From: DATARH01 sp050246595
GTDB taxonomy: Bacteria; Pseudomonadota; Alphaproteobacteria; ATCC43930; CGMCC-115725
DNA length: 58,861 bases
Direction of reading: 5' to 3'
NCBI GenBank assembly: GCA_050246595.1
Contig: JBFWVT010000028.1
Coordinates: forward strand, 1 to 58,861
Below the pieces are notes generated by a model. The model was not told the origin of the DNA, ran no database searches, and saw only the letters and a list, made by a program, of their open reading frames with translations. This document shows, one piece after another, positions 16,397 to 24,475 of the stretch. A program made the position numbers and the translations under genes. How positions within the stretch are numbered: position 1 is the stretch's first letter; every line of letters starts with the position of its first letter.

Positions 16397-17538
16397 TCGC
16401 CGCCGGCCCCGGCGAGTGGCGCGCCGTCTGGGTCGAGGACGGGGTCCCCGTCGAATTGCATGTCGAGCGCGGCGACATCCATCCGGCCGGCAGCATCCAT
16501 CTCGGCCGGGTCGTGCGCCTCGCCGCCGGTCTCGACGCGGCGCTGGTCGATATCGGCGAGGAACGGCCCGGATTTCTGCCGATGCGCGGCGATCCACCGC
16601 ATGAGGGCGCACGCCTTCTCGTACAGGTCCAGCGCGAGACGCAGCGCGGCAAGGGTGCGCGGCTGTCGGCGCGCATCGCCGAGGCCGATCGGCTGGCGGC
16701 CGAGGCTGCCGCGCTCGACCCGCCGACGCGGCTGCATCCGGCGCCGGGTTTTGCCTTTTCGCTGAAGCTGCGGCTGCCGGGATGTCCCGACCGGGTGCTG
16801 ATCGACGATATCGGGCCAATCTCCGAGTTGCGCCGGGCCTTTCCGAATAGCGAAGTCGCGCAATGCCTGATCGGCGACTGGCCGTTCGACCTGGAGGGTC
16901 TGTTCGAAGCGGCGCTCGCGCCGACCGTGTCGTTGCCGGACGCCGGGGCGATCCATATCGACGAGGGACGCGCTTCGGTGCTGATCGATGTCGATACCGG
17001 CAGTCCGGAAACCGGGTCGGCGGCGCGCTCGGCCCGCCGCGCCAATCTCGCCGCTTCGCGCACGATCGCGCGGCAGATGCGGCTGCGCCGGCTCGGCGGC
17101 GGGATTGTCGTCGATTTTGCCGCGCTCGACGCCGGACGCGAGCGCGAGCGGGTGCGCCAGGCCGTCGCCGCCGCGCTCGCCGATGATCCGGCACAGCCGC
17201 AAATCCTCGGCTGGACCCGCCTCGGCCATCTCGAGATCGTGAGGCCGCGCCGGTTCCGTTCGCTGTCGGAGACGATGCTGGAGCCGCAGGGGCGGCGCAA
17301 GAACGCGGTGACGCTGACTTTCGAGGCGCTGCGGCAGCTGGCGTCGGAAGCCCGCGCCAACCCGGCGGCGAACTGGCACTTGGCGGTCATTCCGACGGTC
17401 GAGGCGGCGCTGCGCGGTCCGGCGGCGGCGGCGCTCGCGGCGCTGGAAACCCGCCTCGGACGCCGGATCACGATTGCGCCGATGCGAAGCGGCGAACCCG
17501 ATTGGGGTGCGCGGCCTTTTGACATCGCGGCGCTGTGA
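16378..17538 (+). CDS. RNase E/G-family protein lacking the zinc link
   Basis: A 386-residue protein with the RNase E/G catalytic core: an S1-like part (GSIHLGRVVRLAAGLDAALV), then ASVLIDVDTG and LGGGIVVDF, which align with the metal-binding aspartates D303 and D346 of E. coli RNase E. The CPxCxG zinc-link motif that joins RNase E/G protomers is missing; the sequence passes directly from RSLSETMLEPQGR to AVTLTFEAL. It lacks the long C-terminal degradosome scaffold. GTG at 16378 inside maf is the best start because it directly precedes RRELLIA. It may be a small-RNase paralogue alongside a full RNase E elsewhere. Confidence 0.85.
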   Translation: MRRELLIAAGPGEWRAVWVEDGVPVELHVERGDIHPAGSIHLGRVVRLAAGLDAALVDIGEERPGFLPMRGDPPHEGARLLVQVQRETQRGKGARLSARIAEADRLAAEAAALDPPTRLHPAPGFAFSLKLRLPGCPDRVLIDDIGPISELRRAFPNSEVAQCLIGDWPFDLEGLFEAALAPTVSLPDAGAIHIDEGRASVLIDVDTGSPETGSAARSARRANLAASRTIARQMRLRRLGGGIVVDFAALDAGRERERVRQAVAAALADDPAQPQILGWTRLGHLEIVRPRRFRSLSETMLEPQGRRKNAVTLTFEALRQLASEARANPAANWHLAVIPTVEAALRGPAAAALAALETRLGRRITIAPMRSGEPDWGARPFDIAAL

Positions 17539-17553
17539 ACCGATATCGGCGGC

Positions 17554-17763
17554 ATGGCCAGCTCCGGCGATCCCGATCCCGTTACACCGATGACGCCCGG
17601 TGCGCGCCGGTGCCCGATCTGCGGCAAGCGTTCCGCGCCGCGGTATCGACCCTTCTGCTCCGGCCGCTGTGCCGATATCGATTTGGGCCGCTGGCTCAAG
17701 GGCGCTTACCGGGTCGAAACCGAGGAGCCGCCCGAAGAGGGCAGCGAGGCAAACGAGCCGTAA
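17554..17763 (+). CDS. yacG: DNA gyrase inhibitor YacG
   Basis: A 69-residue zinc-finger protein. C20, C23, C35 and C39 (CPICGK ... FCSGRC) make the zinc site, followed by the diagnostic ADIDLGRWLKGAYRV and an acidic tail. In E. coli YacG binds GyrB and inhibits gyrase. It follows the RNase E/G gene by 15 bases on the same strand, as in many alphaproteobacteria. Confidence 0.95.
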   Translation: MASSGDPDPVTPMTPGARRCPICGKRSAPRYRPFCSGRCADIDLGRWLKGAYRVETEEPPEEGSEANEP

Positions 17764-18036
17764 CGGCTGGTGCCGCGCAGCCGCCCCGTGCGGTACTCGG
17801 CGGAATACCGTCGATGCCGCTCATCCGCCGCTCCAACCCGCTATCGCGCCGGCTTCGCATCACTGCCGCCGGGTGGTGTCCCAATTTGACTGGATCGGCG
17901 CCATGCGCCTCTCGCCACGGCGGCATCCCCGGCGAAAGCCGGGGTCCACGGTTCAGCAAACACGCGGTTGACGAGTGGACCCCGGCTTTCGCCGGGGATG
18001 CGAGCTTTGTGACGGCTAAGGCGGTGCAAATTAGGA
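17764..18036. repeat. intergenic region with perfect 27-bp inverted repeat
   Basis: The gap after yacG contains arms at 17923-17949 and 17975-18001 that are perfect reverse complements over 27 bases, separated by 25 bases (core CCCCGGCGAAAGCCGGGG). Each arm also contains its own internal palindrome. This is the well-known style of alphaproteobacterial dispersed repeat. It sits 35 bases from an IS1182-type end. I see no gene here. Confidence 0.85.
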
Positions 18037-18053
18037 CCAGACCGTGTGAAAAC
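18037..18053 (+). repeat. left IS1182-type terminal inverted repeat
   Basis: CCAGACCGTGTGAAAAC. It is the inverted partner of 20581-20597 with one mismatch (A/G at position 14). It starts 20 bases before the PEP-CTERM stop codon. Confidence 0.7.
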
Positions 18054-18073
18054 TCGGCCTGAGCCTCAACCAG

Positions 18074-18724
18074 TTAAATCCTCTGCACAGAGGATTTAGA
18101 TCGCATCAGCTGGGCGGCCCCCAGCATGCTGCCGAGCGCTGCAAGGAGAAGCCCCAGCGCCGATGGCTCGGGCACTTGCGCCACGTTGGCGCAGCCTCCC
18201 GCGGTCCGCTGCGTCAGGGTGAACGTGCCGTTTAGATTGCCCTGGGCGATGCAGGTGACCTGTGTGTCGTTGGACGCGGTGTCGGAAAATCCGATCTCGT
18301 AATCATAGCTGATCCGGTTCACCGCGTTCGGGTTGAGCGGCCCGAAATTGCCTGCGGCCAGAGCGAATTCAGAAACGATGGCCAGATAGGCGCCCATTGC
18401 GATGTTCGTGTTCAGAACGGCAGCCTCCCCGACGGCCGGAGCGTCGGCCGAATAGAGTAGGTCGCCGGCATCTAACGTCCCATCATCCAGATAGACCTTC
18501 AGCGATGGCCGGGATATGTCCACCGGACTGGTGAGGTCGACGATGCTGATCTCGATCGGACCGCCGACCTGCACATCGAAATAGAAGCGGTCGGCCGTCG
18601 TCACCAGGCCGTTGGTCTCGATCGTACCCGCCTCGACGATCACCGCATGGGCGGCGTTTGGTGCCACCATTCCGACAGCGGCCCCGAGCAGCAGAGCGCA
18701 AGCGATTGAGCGTGCGCGCATCAT
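18074..18724 (-). CDS. PEP-CTERM sorted exported protein
   Basis: A 216-residue secreted protein. N-terminal signal peptide (RSIACALLLGAAVGMVAPNAA) and a C-terminal PEP-CTERM tag: VPEPSALGLLLAALGSMLGA, a membrane helix, then a basic end (MRSKSSVQR). The middle has a bacterial pre-peptidase-like beta pattern (TADRFYFDVQVGGPIEISI, LDDGTLDAGDLLYSAD). Such proteins are normally processed by exosortase and displayed with exopolysaccharide; no exosortase gene is in the window. AGGAGG lies 8 bases before the ATG at 18724; the GTG three codons earlier overlaps that ribosome site, so I reject it. It lies within a pair of IS1182-type ends. Confidence 0.85.
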   Translation of the reverse strand: MMRARSIACALLLGAAVGMVAPNAAHAVIVEAGTIETNGLVTTADRFYFDVQVGGPIEISIVDLTSPVDISRPSLKVYLDDGTLDAGDLLYSADAPAVGEAAVLNTNIAMGAYLAIVSEFALAAGNFGPLNPNAVNRISYDYEIGFSDTASNDTQVTCIAQGNLNGTFTLTQRTAGGCANVAQVPEPSALGLLLAALGSMLGAAQLMRSKSSVQRI

Positions 18725-19054
18725 GGTATGCACCTCCTGCGAATGGAGACAGCTTGCCGATAGAAATATCGGACATAAACCGGCTCAACGGACATTCCCC
18801 GGATAGTTGCCGATTTCGTCGGCTTAAAGCGAAGGGTAGCCATCGCCCGGCCCCTCCGGCAACAACCTCGTCGCTCGGGGCAGCGCCAGGACCACTACTG
18901 CAGGGCGACGACCTCCAAGGCGGCGGGGGTTCCGCCCCAGCCGTGTCGGACGATCCTGGCGCCGATCTTCACCAACCTCTCGCGCAGCGTGGTCAGCGGC
19001 CACTGCCCAACCTAAGTGGATTCCGGCGGGAGCGCCGGTGCGGTAGAATCCGGC
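18725..19054. other. divergent intergenic region, PEP-CTERM gene to transposase
   Basis: 330 bases that must hold promoters for both divergent genes. I see no inverted repeat matching the IS right end here, which is why the more distant copy at 18037 is proposed as the left end. No gene is evident. Confidence 0.45.
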
Positions 19055-20485
19055 ATGGCACATCTTCCCGGTTACGACCGTTCCCAGCTGCTGTTGCTGC
19101 CGGAAGCGGTTGACGATTATGTCGGTGCCGACAACCCGGTGCGGTTCATCGAGGCGTTTGTTGATAAGCTAAACCTCGCTGCGCTCGGGTTTATCGGCAC
19201 GGTTCCCAAGGCGACAGGCCGGCCCGGCTATGCGCCCGCCGACCTGCTGAAGCTGTACATCTATGGTTACCTGAACCGGGTGCGCTCCAGCCGTCGTCTT
19301 GAATCCGAGACCCATCGCAATGTGGAGGCGATCTGGCTGTTGCGGCATCTGAAGCCGGACTTCAAGACGATCGCCGACTTCCGCCGCGACAACCATGCGG
19401 CCTTCCGGGCTGTCTTCCGCGAGTTTGTGCTGCTGTGCCGTCAGCTCGACCTGTTCGGCCGGGAATTGCTGGCCGTCGACGGCACTCGGATCAAGGCCGT
19501 CAACAACAAGGACCGCAATTTCACGCGGGCCTCGCTGCGCCAGTATATCGAGGCAGCCGACAAGCGGCTGGCCGATTATCTGCGCCGGCTGGACAAGGGT
19601 GATGCCGCGGAAGGCGGAACGGGTGGGGGTTCGCGTGTGCACAATCTCGCTGAGAAGATTGCAGCGATCCGCGGCAAGCGTGATCGGCTCCGCACATTGC
19701 TGGCCGAGCTTGAGGAGACTGGCGAGAACCAGATATCGTTGACCGATCCCGACAGCCGGGCAATGGCCGGCCATACCAGGGTCGCCGTCGGGTACAATGT
19801 GCAGATTGCGGTCGATGCCAAACACAAGCTGATCGTCGAGCAGGAAGTCACCAACCAGGTCGTTGACATGGGTCTGCTGAAGCAGACGGCTGAGCCGGCG
19901 CGCGAGATCCTTGGTGTCGAGCAGATCGACGTCGTCGCCGATCGCGGCTACTTCAAGATCGAGGACATAGAGGCCTGCGAAAAGGCGGAGCTTACGCCTC
20001 ATGTTCCCAAGCCGCAGCGCGGCCCAGCGGTGCGCCGCGGCTTTTTCCGCAAGGATGAATTCCGCTACGACGCCGACCAGGATGTCTATGTCTGCCCCGC
20101 CGGCGAAATCCTGTCGCCGCATCATGTCGGCAAGTCGCGCGATTTGAAAAAGATCGACTATAGCAATCCGGCAGCTTGCCCCGTCTGTCCTCTGCGCGCG
20201 CGATGCACGACAAACGCGCGGCGGGTCTCACGCCTGGAAAACGAGGCGGTGTTAGACCGGATGGCCGAGCGCCTGAAGGCCAGGCCCGAGCTTCTGGATC
20301 GACGTCGCGAGATCGTCGAGCACCCGTTCGGCTCGATAAAGCGATGGATGAACCAGGGCGCCTTCCTGATGCGCGGTCTCGCTAATGTCCGCGGCGAGTT
20401 CAGCCTCACCGCTCTTGCTTACAATCTCCGACGCGCCCTCAATATCGTCGGTGTCGGAGCAATGATCACGGCTGTCCGAGCATGA
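19055..20485 (+). CDS. IS1182-family transposase
   Basis: A 476-residue DDE transposase that appears full length. The N-terminal domain starts MAHLPGYDRSQLLLLPEAVD, followed by YAPADLLKLYIYGYLNRVRS. The catalytic region includes LLAVDGTRIKAVNNKD, VVADRGYFK, a zinc-like cluster (YVCPAGE ... CPVCPLRARC) and EHPFGSIKRWM with the catalytic Glu. The ATG at 19055 is the family start; a frame beginning 39 bases earlier adds non-conserved residues. The gene is intact, so the element may be mobile if its ends are correct. Confidence 0.93.
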   Translation: MAHLPGYDRSQLLLLPEAVDDYVGADNPVRFIEAFVDKLNLAALGFIGTVPKATGRPGYAPADLLKLYIYGYLNRVRSSRRLESETHRNVEAIWLLRHLKPDFKTIADFRRDNHAAFRAVFREFVLLCRQLDLFGRELLAVDGTRIKAVNNKDRNFTRASLRQYIEAADKRLADYLRRLDKGDAAEGGTGGGSRVHNLAEKIAAIRGKRDRLRTLLAELEETGENQISLTDPDSRAMAGHTRVAVGYNVQIAVDAKHKLIVEQEVTNQVVDMGLLKQTAEPAREILGVEQIDVVADRGYFKIEDIEACEKAELTPHVPKPQRGPAVRRGFFRKDEFRYDADQDVYVCPAGEILSPHHVGKSRDLKKIDYSNPAACPVCPLRARCTTNARRVSRLENEAVLDRMAERLKARPELLDRRREIVEHPFGSIKRWMNQGAFLMRGLANVRGEFSLTALAYNLRRALNIVGVGAMITAVRA

Positions 20486-20580
20486 CGGGAGGCAGCCTTC
20501 GTCAATCGAACCCACGGCGTCAGCTCGCGCCGGCCAGCGCGGTTTCCATGCAGCAACACTCCGGCAAGCCGTGATCACCC

Positions 20581-20597
20581 GTTCTCACACGGTCTGG
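20581..20597 (-). repeat. right IS1182-type terminal inverted repeat
   Basis: GTTCTCACACGGTCTGG, 95 bases after the transposase stop, inverted relative to 18037-18053 with one mismatch. Confidence 0.75.
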
Positions 20598-20622
20598 GGC
20601 AATACCGACGGATGCCGACCGA

Positions 20623-20637
20623 TGTTGCGGCGCAACA
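20623..20637. promoter_or_regulatory. palindrome upstream of dusB-ntr operon
   Basis: TGTTGCG-G-CGCAACA is a perfect 7-bp inverted repeat with a one-base centre, 58 bases before the dusB ATG, just upstream of an AT-rich segment (AATCGAATAAAATAA) that could hold the promoter. It may be an operator; it does not match the NtrC box GCAC-N5-TGGTGC. Confidence 0.4.
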
Positions 20638-20694
20638 ATAAATCGAATAAAATAATCGCCTAATCCTTAGTCAAGAACCAGTTTTGACCAAATT

Positions 20695-21771
20695 ATGAGC
20701 ATCTCGCTTGGGTCCGTCTCGCTTGAGGACGCGGTCATCCTCGCGCCGATGTCGGGTGTGACCGACCTGCCGTTTCGCCGTCTCGTCAAGCGGCACGGCG
20801 CTGCGCTTGTCGTCTCCGAGATGATCGCGAGCCAGGCGGCAATCCGCGAGACCCGGCAATCGCTGACAATGGCGCAAAGCTGCGCCGAGGAGCAGCCGAT
20901 GGCGGTGCAGCTTGCCGGCTGCGAGCCGCAGATCATGGCCGAGGCGGCAAAGCTCAACGCCGATCGCGGCGCGCGGCTGATCGACATCAATTTCGGCTGC
21001 CCGGTAAAAAAAGTCGTCAACGGTCACGCCGGGTCGGCCCTGATGCGCGACGAGTCGCATGCCGTGCGTATCCTCGAAGCCACCGTCAAGGCAGTCGATC
21101 TGCCGGTCACGCTGAAGATGCGCACCGGCTGGGACGACAACAGCCGCAACGCGCCGCGTCTGGCGAAGATCGCCGAATCATGCGGCATCCGCATGGTTAC
21201 GGTGCACGGCCGCACGCGCTGTCAATTCTATGCCGGCAGCGCCGATTGGCGCTTTATCCGCGAAGTCAAGGAGGCGGTCTCGATCCCGGTGATCGCCAAT
21301 GGCGACATCACGACATTGGATGAGGCCGACCGGGCGCTCGCCGAATCCGGCGCCGACGGGGTGATGGTCGGGCGCGGCTGCTATGGCCGCCCCTGGTTTA
21401 TCGCGCAGGTGATCGACTGGCTGCGCGATCGCCGGTCCCGGCCGGACCCGCCCCTTTCCGCGCAATACGAGCTGGTCCGCCGTCATTACGATGACATGCT
21501 GGTCCATTACGGCCGCAATCCGGGTCTGCGCATCGCGCGCAAGCATCTGGGGTGGTATTCGAAGGGGCTGCCCGGCTCGGCGGAATTCCGCGCCGCCGTA
21601 AACCAGACCGACGAGGTGGCGCGCGTCGAGGCGCTACTGCGCGCCTTTTACGAACCGCTGATTGAGCGGAGCGCCGTGCTCGGCCCCGTCCAGGCAGAGG
21701 AGGGGAGGCCCGTCGGTCACCCTCCCCCGCAAGCGGGGGAGGGCAGGGTGGCAATAATGGCGGGCGCATGA
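20695..21771 (+). CDS. dusB: tRNA-dihydrouridine synthase B
   Basis: A 358-residue FMN-dependent enzyme of the DusB/NifR3 group, which reduces uridines in the tRNA D-loop with NADPH. LAPMSGVTDLPFRRLV is the FMN-site start, C102 in INFGCPVKKV is the catalytic Cys, and VHGRTR, NGDI and GADGVMVGRG line the FMN phosphate site. The family normally ends near YEPLIE. Here about 25 further residues (from AEEGRPVGHPPPQAGEG) are encoded by a palindromic intergenic repeat. It is first in dusB-ntrBC, the classic nifR3 position, and overlaps ntrB by four bases (ATGA). Confidence 0.95.
   Translation: MSISLGSVSLEDAVILAPMSGVTDLPFRRLVKRHGAALVVSEMIASQAAIRETRQSLTMAQSCAEEQPMAVQLAGCEPQIMAEAAKLNADRGARLIDINFGCPVKKVVNGHAGSALMRDESHAVRILEATVKAVDLPVTLKMRTGWDDNSRNAPRLAKIAESCGIRMVTVHGRTRCQFYAGSADWRFIREVKEAVSIPVIANGDITTLDEADRALAESGADGVMVGRGCYGRPWFIAQVIDWLRDRRSRPDPPLSAQYELVRRHYDDMLVHYGRNPGLRIARKHLGWYSKGLPGSAEFRAAVNQTDEVARVEALLRAFYEPLIERSAVLGPVQAEEGRPVGHPPPQAGEGRVAIMAGA
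21720..21743. repeat. REP-like hairpin in the dusB 3' end
   Basis: CCCTCCCCCGC (21720-21730) pairs perfectly with GCGGGGGAGGG (21733-21743) around a two-base AA loop. It is translated as PPPQAGEGR at the DusB C-terminus and lies 25 bases before the ntrB start. It matches the family at 2252-2277. Confidence 0.8.
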
Positions 21772-22925
21772 TCGCCTCGCTGAAGCGCACCCGCTCCCCG
21801 GCCGGGCGAACCCGCTCGCCGGTGCCGCCCGATGCCGCGCTTCTGCTTGTCGCCTTGCCAAGCCCGGTCCTGGCGCTCGATCGCCAGGGCATCGTGCGCT
21901 TTGTCAACCCGGCAGCCGAGCAGTTTTTCGGTGCGGGCGCCGCCGCCCTGGTCGGCCGCAAGCTCGCCAAGCTGCTGCTGCCGCACAGCCCGGTTCTCGC
22001 GCTCGCCGACACGGTCTGGCGCACCGGCGGATCGATCGTCGAACACGATGTGCCGATCGAACGGCCGCGCCTCCCGCCATGCTCGGCGACGGTTCAGGGC
22101 GCGCCGGCGGGGGAGGGGGGCGGTCTGCTGGTGCTGATGCTGCACGAGCGGTCGATGGCCGACAAGATGGACCGCCAGATGACGCATCTGAACGCCGCCC
22201 GATCGGTGACCGCGATGGCGGCAATGCTGGCGCATGAGGTCAAGAACCCGCTTGCCGGTATTCGCGGCGCGGCGCAACTGCTGGAGCAGGATGCCGATGC
22301 GGCCGGGCGCGAGCTGACCCGGCTGATCTGCGAGGAGACCGACCGCATCGTGGCGCTTGTCAACCGTGTCGAGGCGTTTTCCGGCTGCGCCCCGATCAGA
22401 AGCGGCGCGGTCAACATCCACGAAATCCTCGATCGGGCGCGCAAGGCGGCGCAGTCCGGCTTCGCCCGGCATGTCGCGATTCGCGAGGAGTACGACCCGT
22501 CCCTGCCGCCGGTGCAGGGCGATCGCGACCTGCTGCTGCAGGTTTTTCTCAATCTCGTCAAGAACGCCGCCGAAGCCGTCCCGGCGGTCGGCGGCGAGAT
22601 CGTGCTCGCCACCGCCTACCGCCACGGTCTGCGGCTCGCCGGGCCGGGCGGCGAACGGCGGTATCTGCCGCTGATGGTCTCGGTCGCCGATAACGGCTCC
22701 GGCATTCCCGAGGCCATCAAGGCGCATCTGTTCGATCCGTTTGTCACGACAAAGCGCAACGGAACTGGCCTGGGTCTTGCACTGGTCGCAAAGGCGATCG
22801 GCGATCACGGCGGTGCGATCGAATTCGACAGCCAGCCTCGGCGTACCGTGTTCCGGGTGTTTCTGCCGATCGTCGCGCCGATGGGCGCGAACCTCGCCGG
22901 AAACGTGCAAGACGGTGGCGAATGA
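21768..22925 (+). CDS. ntrB: nitrogen regulation sensor histidine kinase NtrB
   Basis: A 385-residue soluble kinase/phosphatase that controls NtrC according to PII (GlnB) signalling. An N-terminal PAS domain (ALDRQGIVRFVNPAAEQFFG) precedes the phospho-acceptor H156 in MLAHEVKNPLAGIRGAAQLL. An N box (LVKNAAEAV), G1 (VADNGSGIP), F (DPFVTTK) and G2 (GTGLGLALV) box follow. There are no membrane helices. The ATG overlaps dusB (ATGA), and the stop overlaps ntrC, so the three genes are translationally coupled. Confidence 0.95.
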   Translation: MIASLKRTRSPAGRTRSPVPPDAALLLVALPSPVLALDRQGIVRFVNPAAEQFFGAGAAALVGRKLAKLLLPHSPVLALADTVWRTGGSIVEHDVPIERPRLPPCSATVQGAPAGEGGGLLVLMLHERSMADKMDRQMTHLNAARSVTAMAAMLAHEVKNPLAGIRGAAQLLEQDADAAGRELTRLICEETDRIVALVNRVEAFSGCAPIRSGAVNIHEILDRARKAAQSGFARHVAIREEYDPSLPPVQGDRDLLLQVFLNLVKNAAEAVPAVGGEIVLATAYRHGLRLAGPGGERRYLPLMVSVADNGSGIPEAIKAHLFDPFVTTKRNGTGLGLALVAKAIGDHGGAIEFDSQPRRTVFRVFLPIVAPMGANLAGNVQDGGE

Positions 22926-24367
22926 TGAGTGCGACAATTCTTGTGGCCGACGACGACCGGGCGATCCGCATGGTGCTGAACCAGGCGCTCGCCCGTCTCG
23001 GTCATGATGTCCGGATGACCGGAAACGCGGCGACCCTGTGGCGGTGGGTCGCCGACGGGGAGGGCGATCTCGTCATCACCGATGTGGTCATGCCCGACGA
23101 GAACGGTCTCGATCTGATCCCGCGCATCAGGCGCCTGCGCCCCGATCTGCGCGTCATCGTCATGAGCGCACAGACGACACTGCTGACCGCGGTCAAGGCG
23201 GCCGAGCGCGGCGCGTTCGAATATTTGCCAAAGCCGTTCGACCTGCGCGAACTGGTCAGCGTCGTCGAGCGGGCGTTGAGCGCACCATCCGCCGCGCCGC
23301 CCCCGGCTCACGAGGCCGATTCCGAGGAACCTCTGCCGCTGATCGGCCGCTCGCCGGCGATGCAGGAGATCTACCGCGCGATTGCCCGGCTGATGGGCAC
23401 CGATCTGACGGTCATGATCGCCGGCGAGAGCGGCACAGGCAAGGAGCTGGTCGCGCGCGCGCTGCACGATTTCGGCAAGCGCCGCTCCGGACCGTTTGTC
23501 GCGATCAACATGGCCGCGATTCCGCGCGAGTTGATCGAAAGCGAATTGTTCGGGCACGAGAAGGGGGCTTTCACGGGTGCGCATAGTCGCGGTATCGGGC
23601 GCTTCGAGCAGGCCAGGGGCGGCACGCTGTTTCTCGACGAGATCGGCGATATGCCGCCGGAAGCGCAGACCCGGCTGCTGCGGGTATTGCAGGAAGGCGA
23701 ATACACCGCGGTCGGCGGGCGCAGGCCGATTCGGGCCGATGTGCGCATCGTCGCCGCGACGCATCGCGACCTGCCGCAACTGATCCGGCAGGGGCTGTTT
23801 CGCGAGGATCTGTTCTACCGGCTCAACGTCGCGCCGATCCGGCTGCCGCCTTTGCGCGATCGCAGCTCCGACATACAAGCGCTGGTCCAACATTTCGCCT
23901 CGCTGGCCACCCGTGAGGGTCTGCCGCTCAAAACGCTGGACAATGCGGCGATGGAGCGGTTGCGCCGGCATTCCTGGCCCGGAAATGTGCGCGAGCTGGA
24001 GAATCTCATGCGTCGCCTGGCGGCCCTGTACTCGCAGGAGACGATCGGCCTCGATATTATTGAGGCGGAACTCGGCCAGCTCTCGTCGATCGACTCTCCG
24101 CCTGTGATATCCGCCGCCGGGGAGGGGCTTGGGGCGGCGGTGGAACGCCACATCAATGATTACTTCGCGGCGCACCGGGGTGCCTTGCCGGCGGCCGGGT
24201 TGTACGACCGGGTGCTGCGCGAAGTCGAGCGCCCGTTGATCGTCGCGACATTGGCCGCCACGCGCGGCAATCAGATCAAGGCGGCGCATCTGTTGGGGCT
24301 GAACCGCAACACGCTGCGCAAGAAAATCCGCGAATTGGACATCCCGGTCCTGCGCGGCTTAAAATAG
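22922..24367 (+). CDS. ntrC: nitrogen regulation response regulator NtrC
   Basis: A 481-residue sigma-54 activator. Receiver D54 (VITDVVMPDENG) is phosphorylated by NtrB. The AAA+ domain has Walker A GESGTGKE, the sigma-54-contacting GAFTGA loop and Walker B GGTLFLDEIGDM. The C-terminal Fis-type HTH is GNQIKAAHLLGLNRNTLRKK. It should activate genes for ammonia assimilation and alternative nitrogen sources. Start overlaps the ntrB stop (ATGATG). Confidence 0.97.
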   Translation: MMSATILVADDDRAIRMVLNQALARLGHDVRMTGNAATLWRWVADGEGDLVITDVVMPDENGLDLIPRIRRLRPDLRVIVMSAQTTLLTAVKAAERGAFEYLPKPFDLRELVSVVERALSAPSAAPPPAHEADSEEPLPLIGRSPAMQEIYRAIARLMGTDLTVMIAGESGTGKELVARALHDFGKRRSGPFVAINMAAIPRELIESELFGHEKGAFTGAHSRGIGRFEQARGGTLFLDEIGDMPPEAQTRLLRVLQEGEYTAVGGRRPIRADVRIVAATHRDLPQLIRQGLFREDLFYRLNVAPIRLPPLRDRSSDIQALVQHFASLATREGLPLKTLDNAAMERLRRHSWPGNVRELENLMRRLAALYSQETIGLDIIEAELGQLSSIDSPPVISAAGEGLGAAVERHINDYFAAHRGALPAAGLYDRVLREVERPLIVATLAATRGNQIKAAHLLGLNRNTLRKKIRELDIPVLRGLK

Positions 24368-24475
24368 CGGCACTGCCGCGCCGCAACTCGGTGCGTCGTA
24401 ATTCGATGCGCCGTGGGGCGCGGAAGCGGGCGGAAGCCTCTGCTTTGCCTGCTTCGAGTGTGTGGGGATCGGGGG

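Larger units (their letters stand above)
18037..20597 (+). mobile_element. candidate IS1182-type element with PEP-CTERM passenger
   Basis: The left end CCAGACCGTGTGAAAAC (18037-18053) and the right end GTTCTCACACGGTCTGG (20581-20597) are inverted copies with a single mismatch over 17 bases. They bracket both the IS1182-type transposase and the PEP-CTERM gene, 2561 bp in total, about 0.8 kb longer than a usual IS1182 member. I found no second left end nearer the transposase. No clear target-site duplication is visible (AGGA to the left, GGCA to the right). The alternative is that the left end belongs to an older, mostly deleted copy. Confidence 0.6.
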
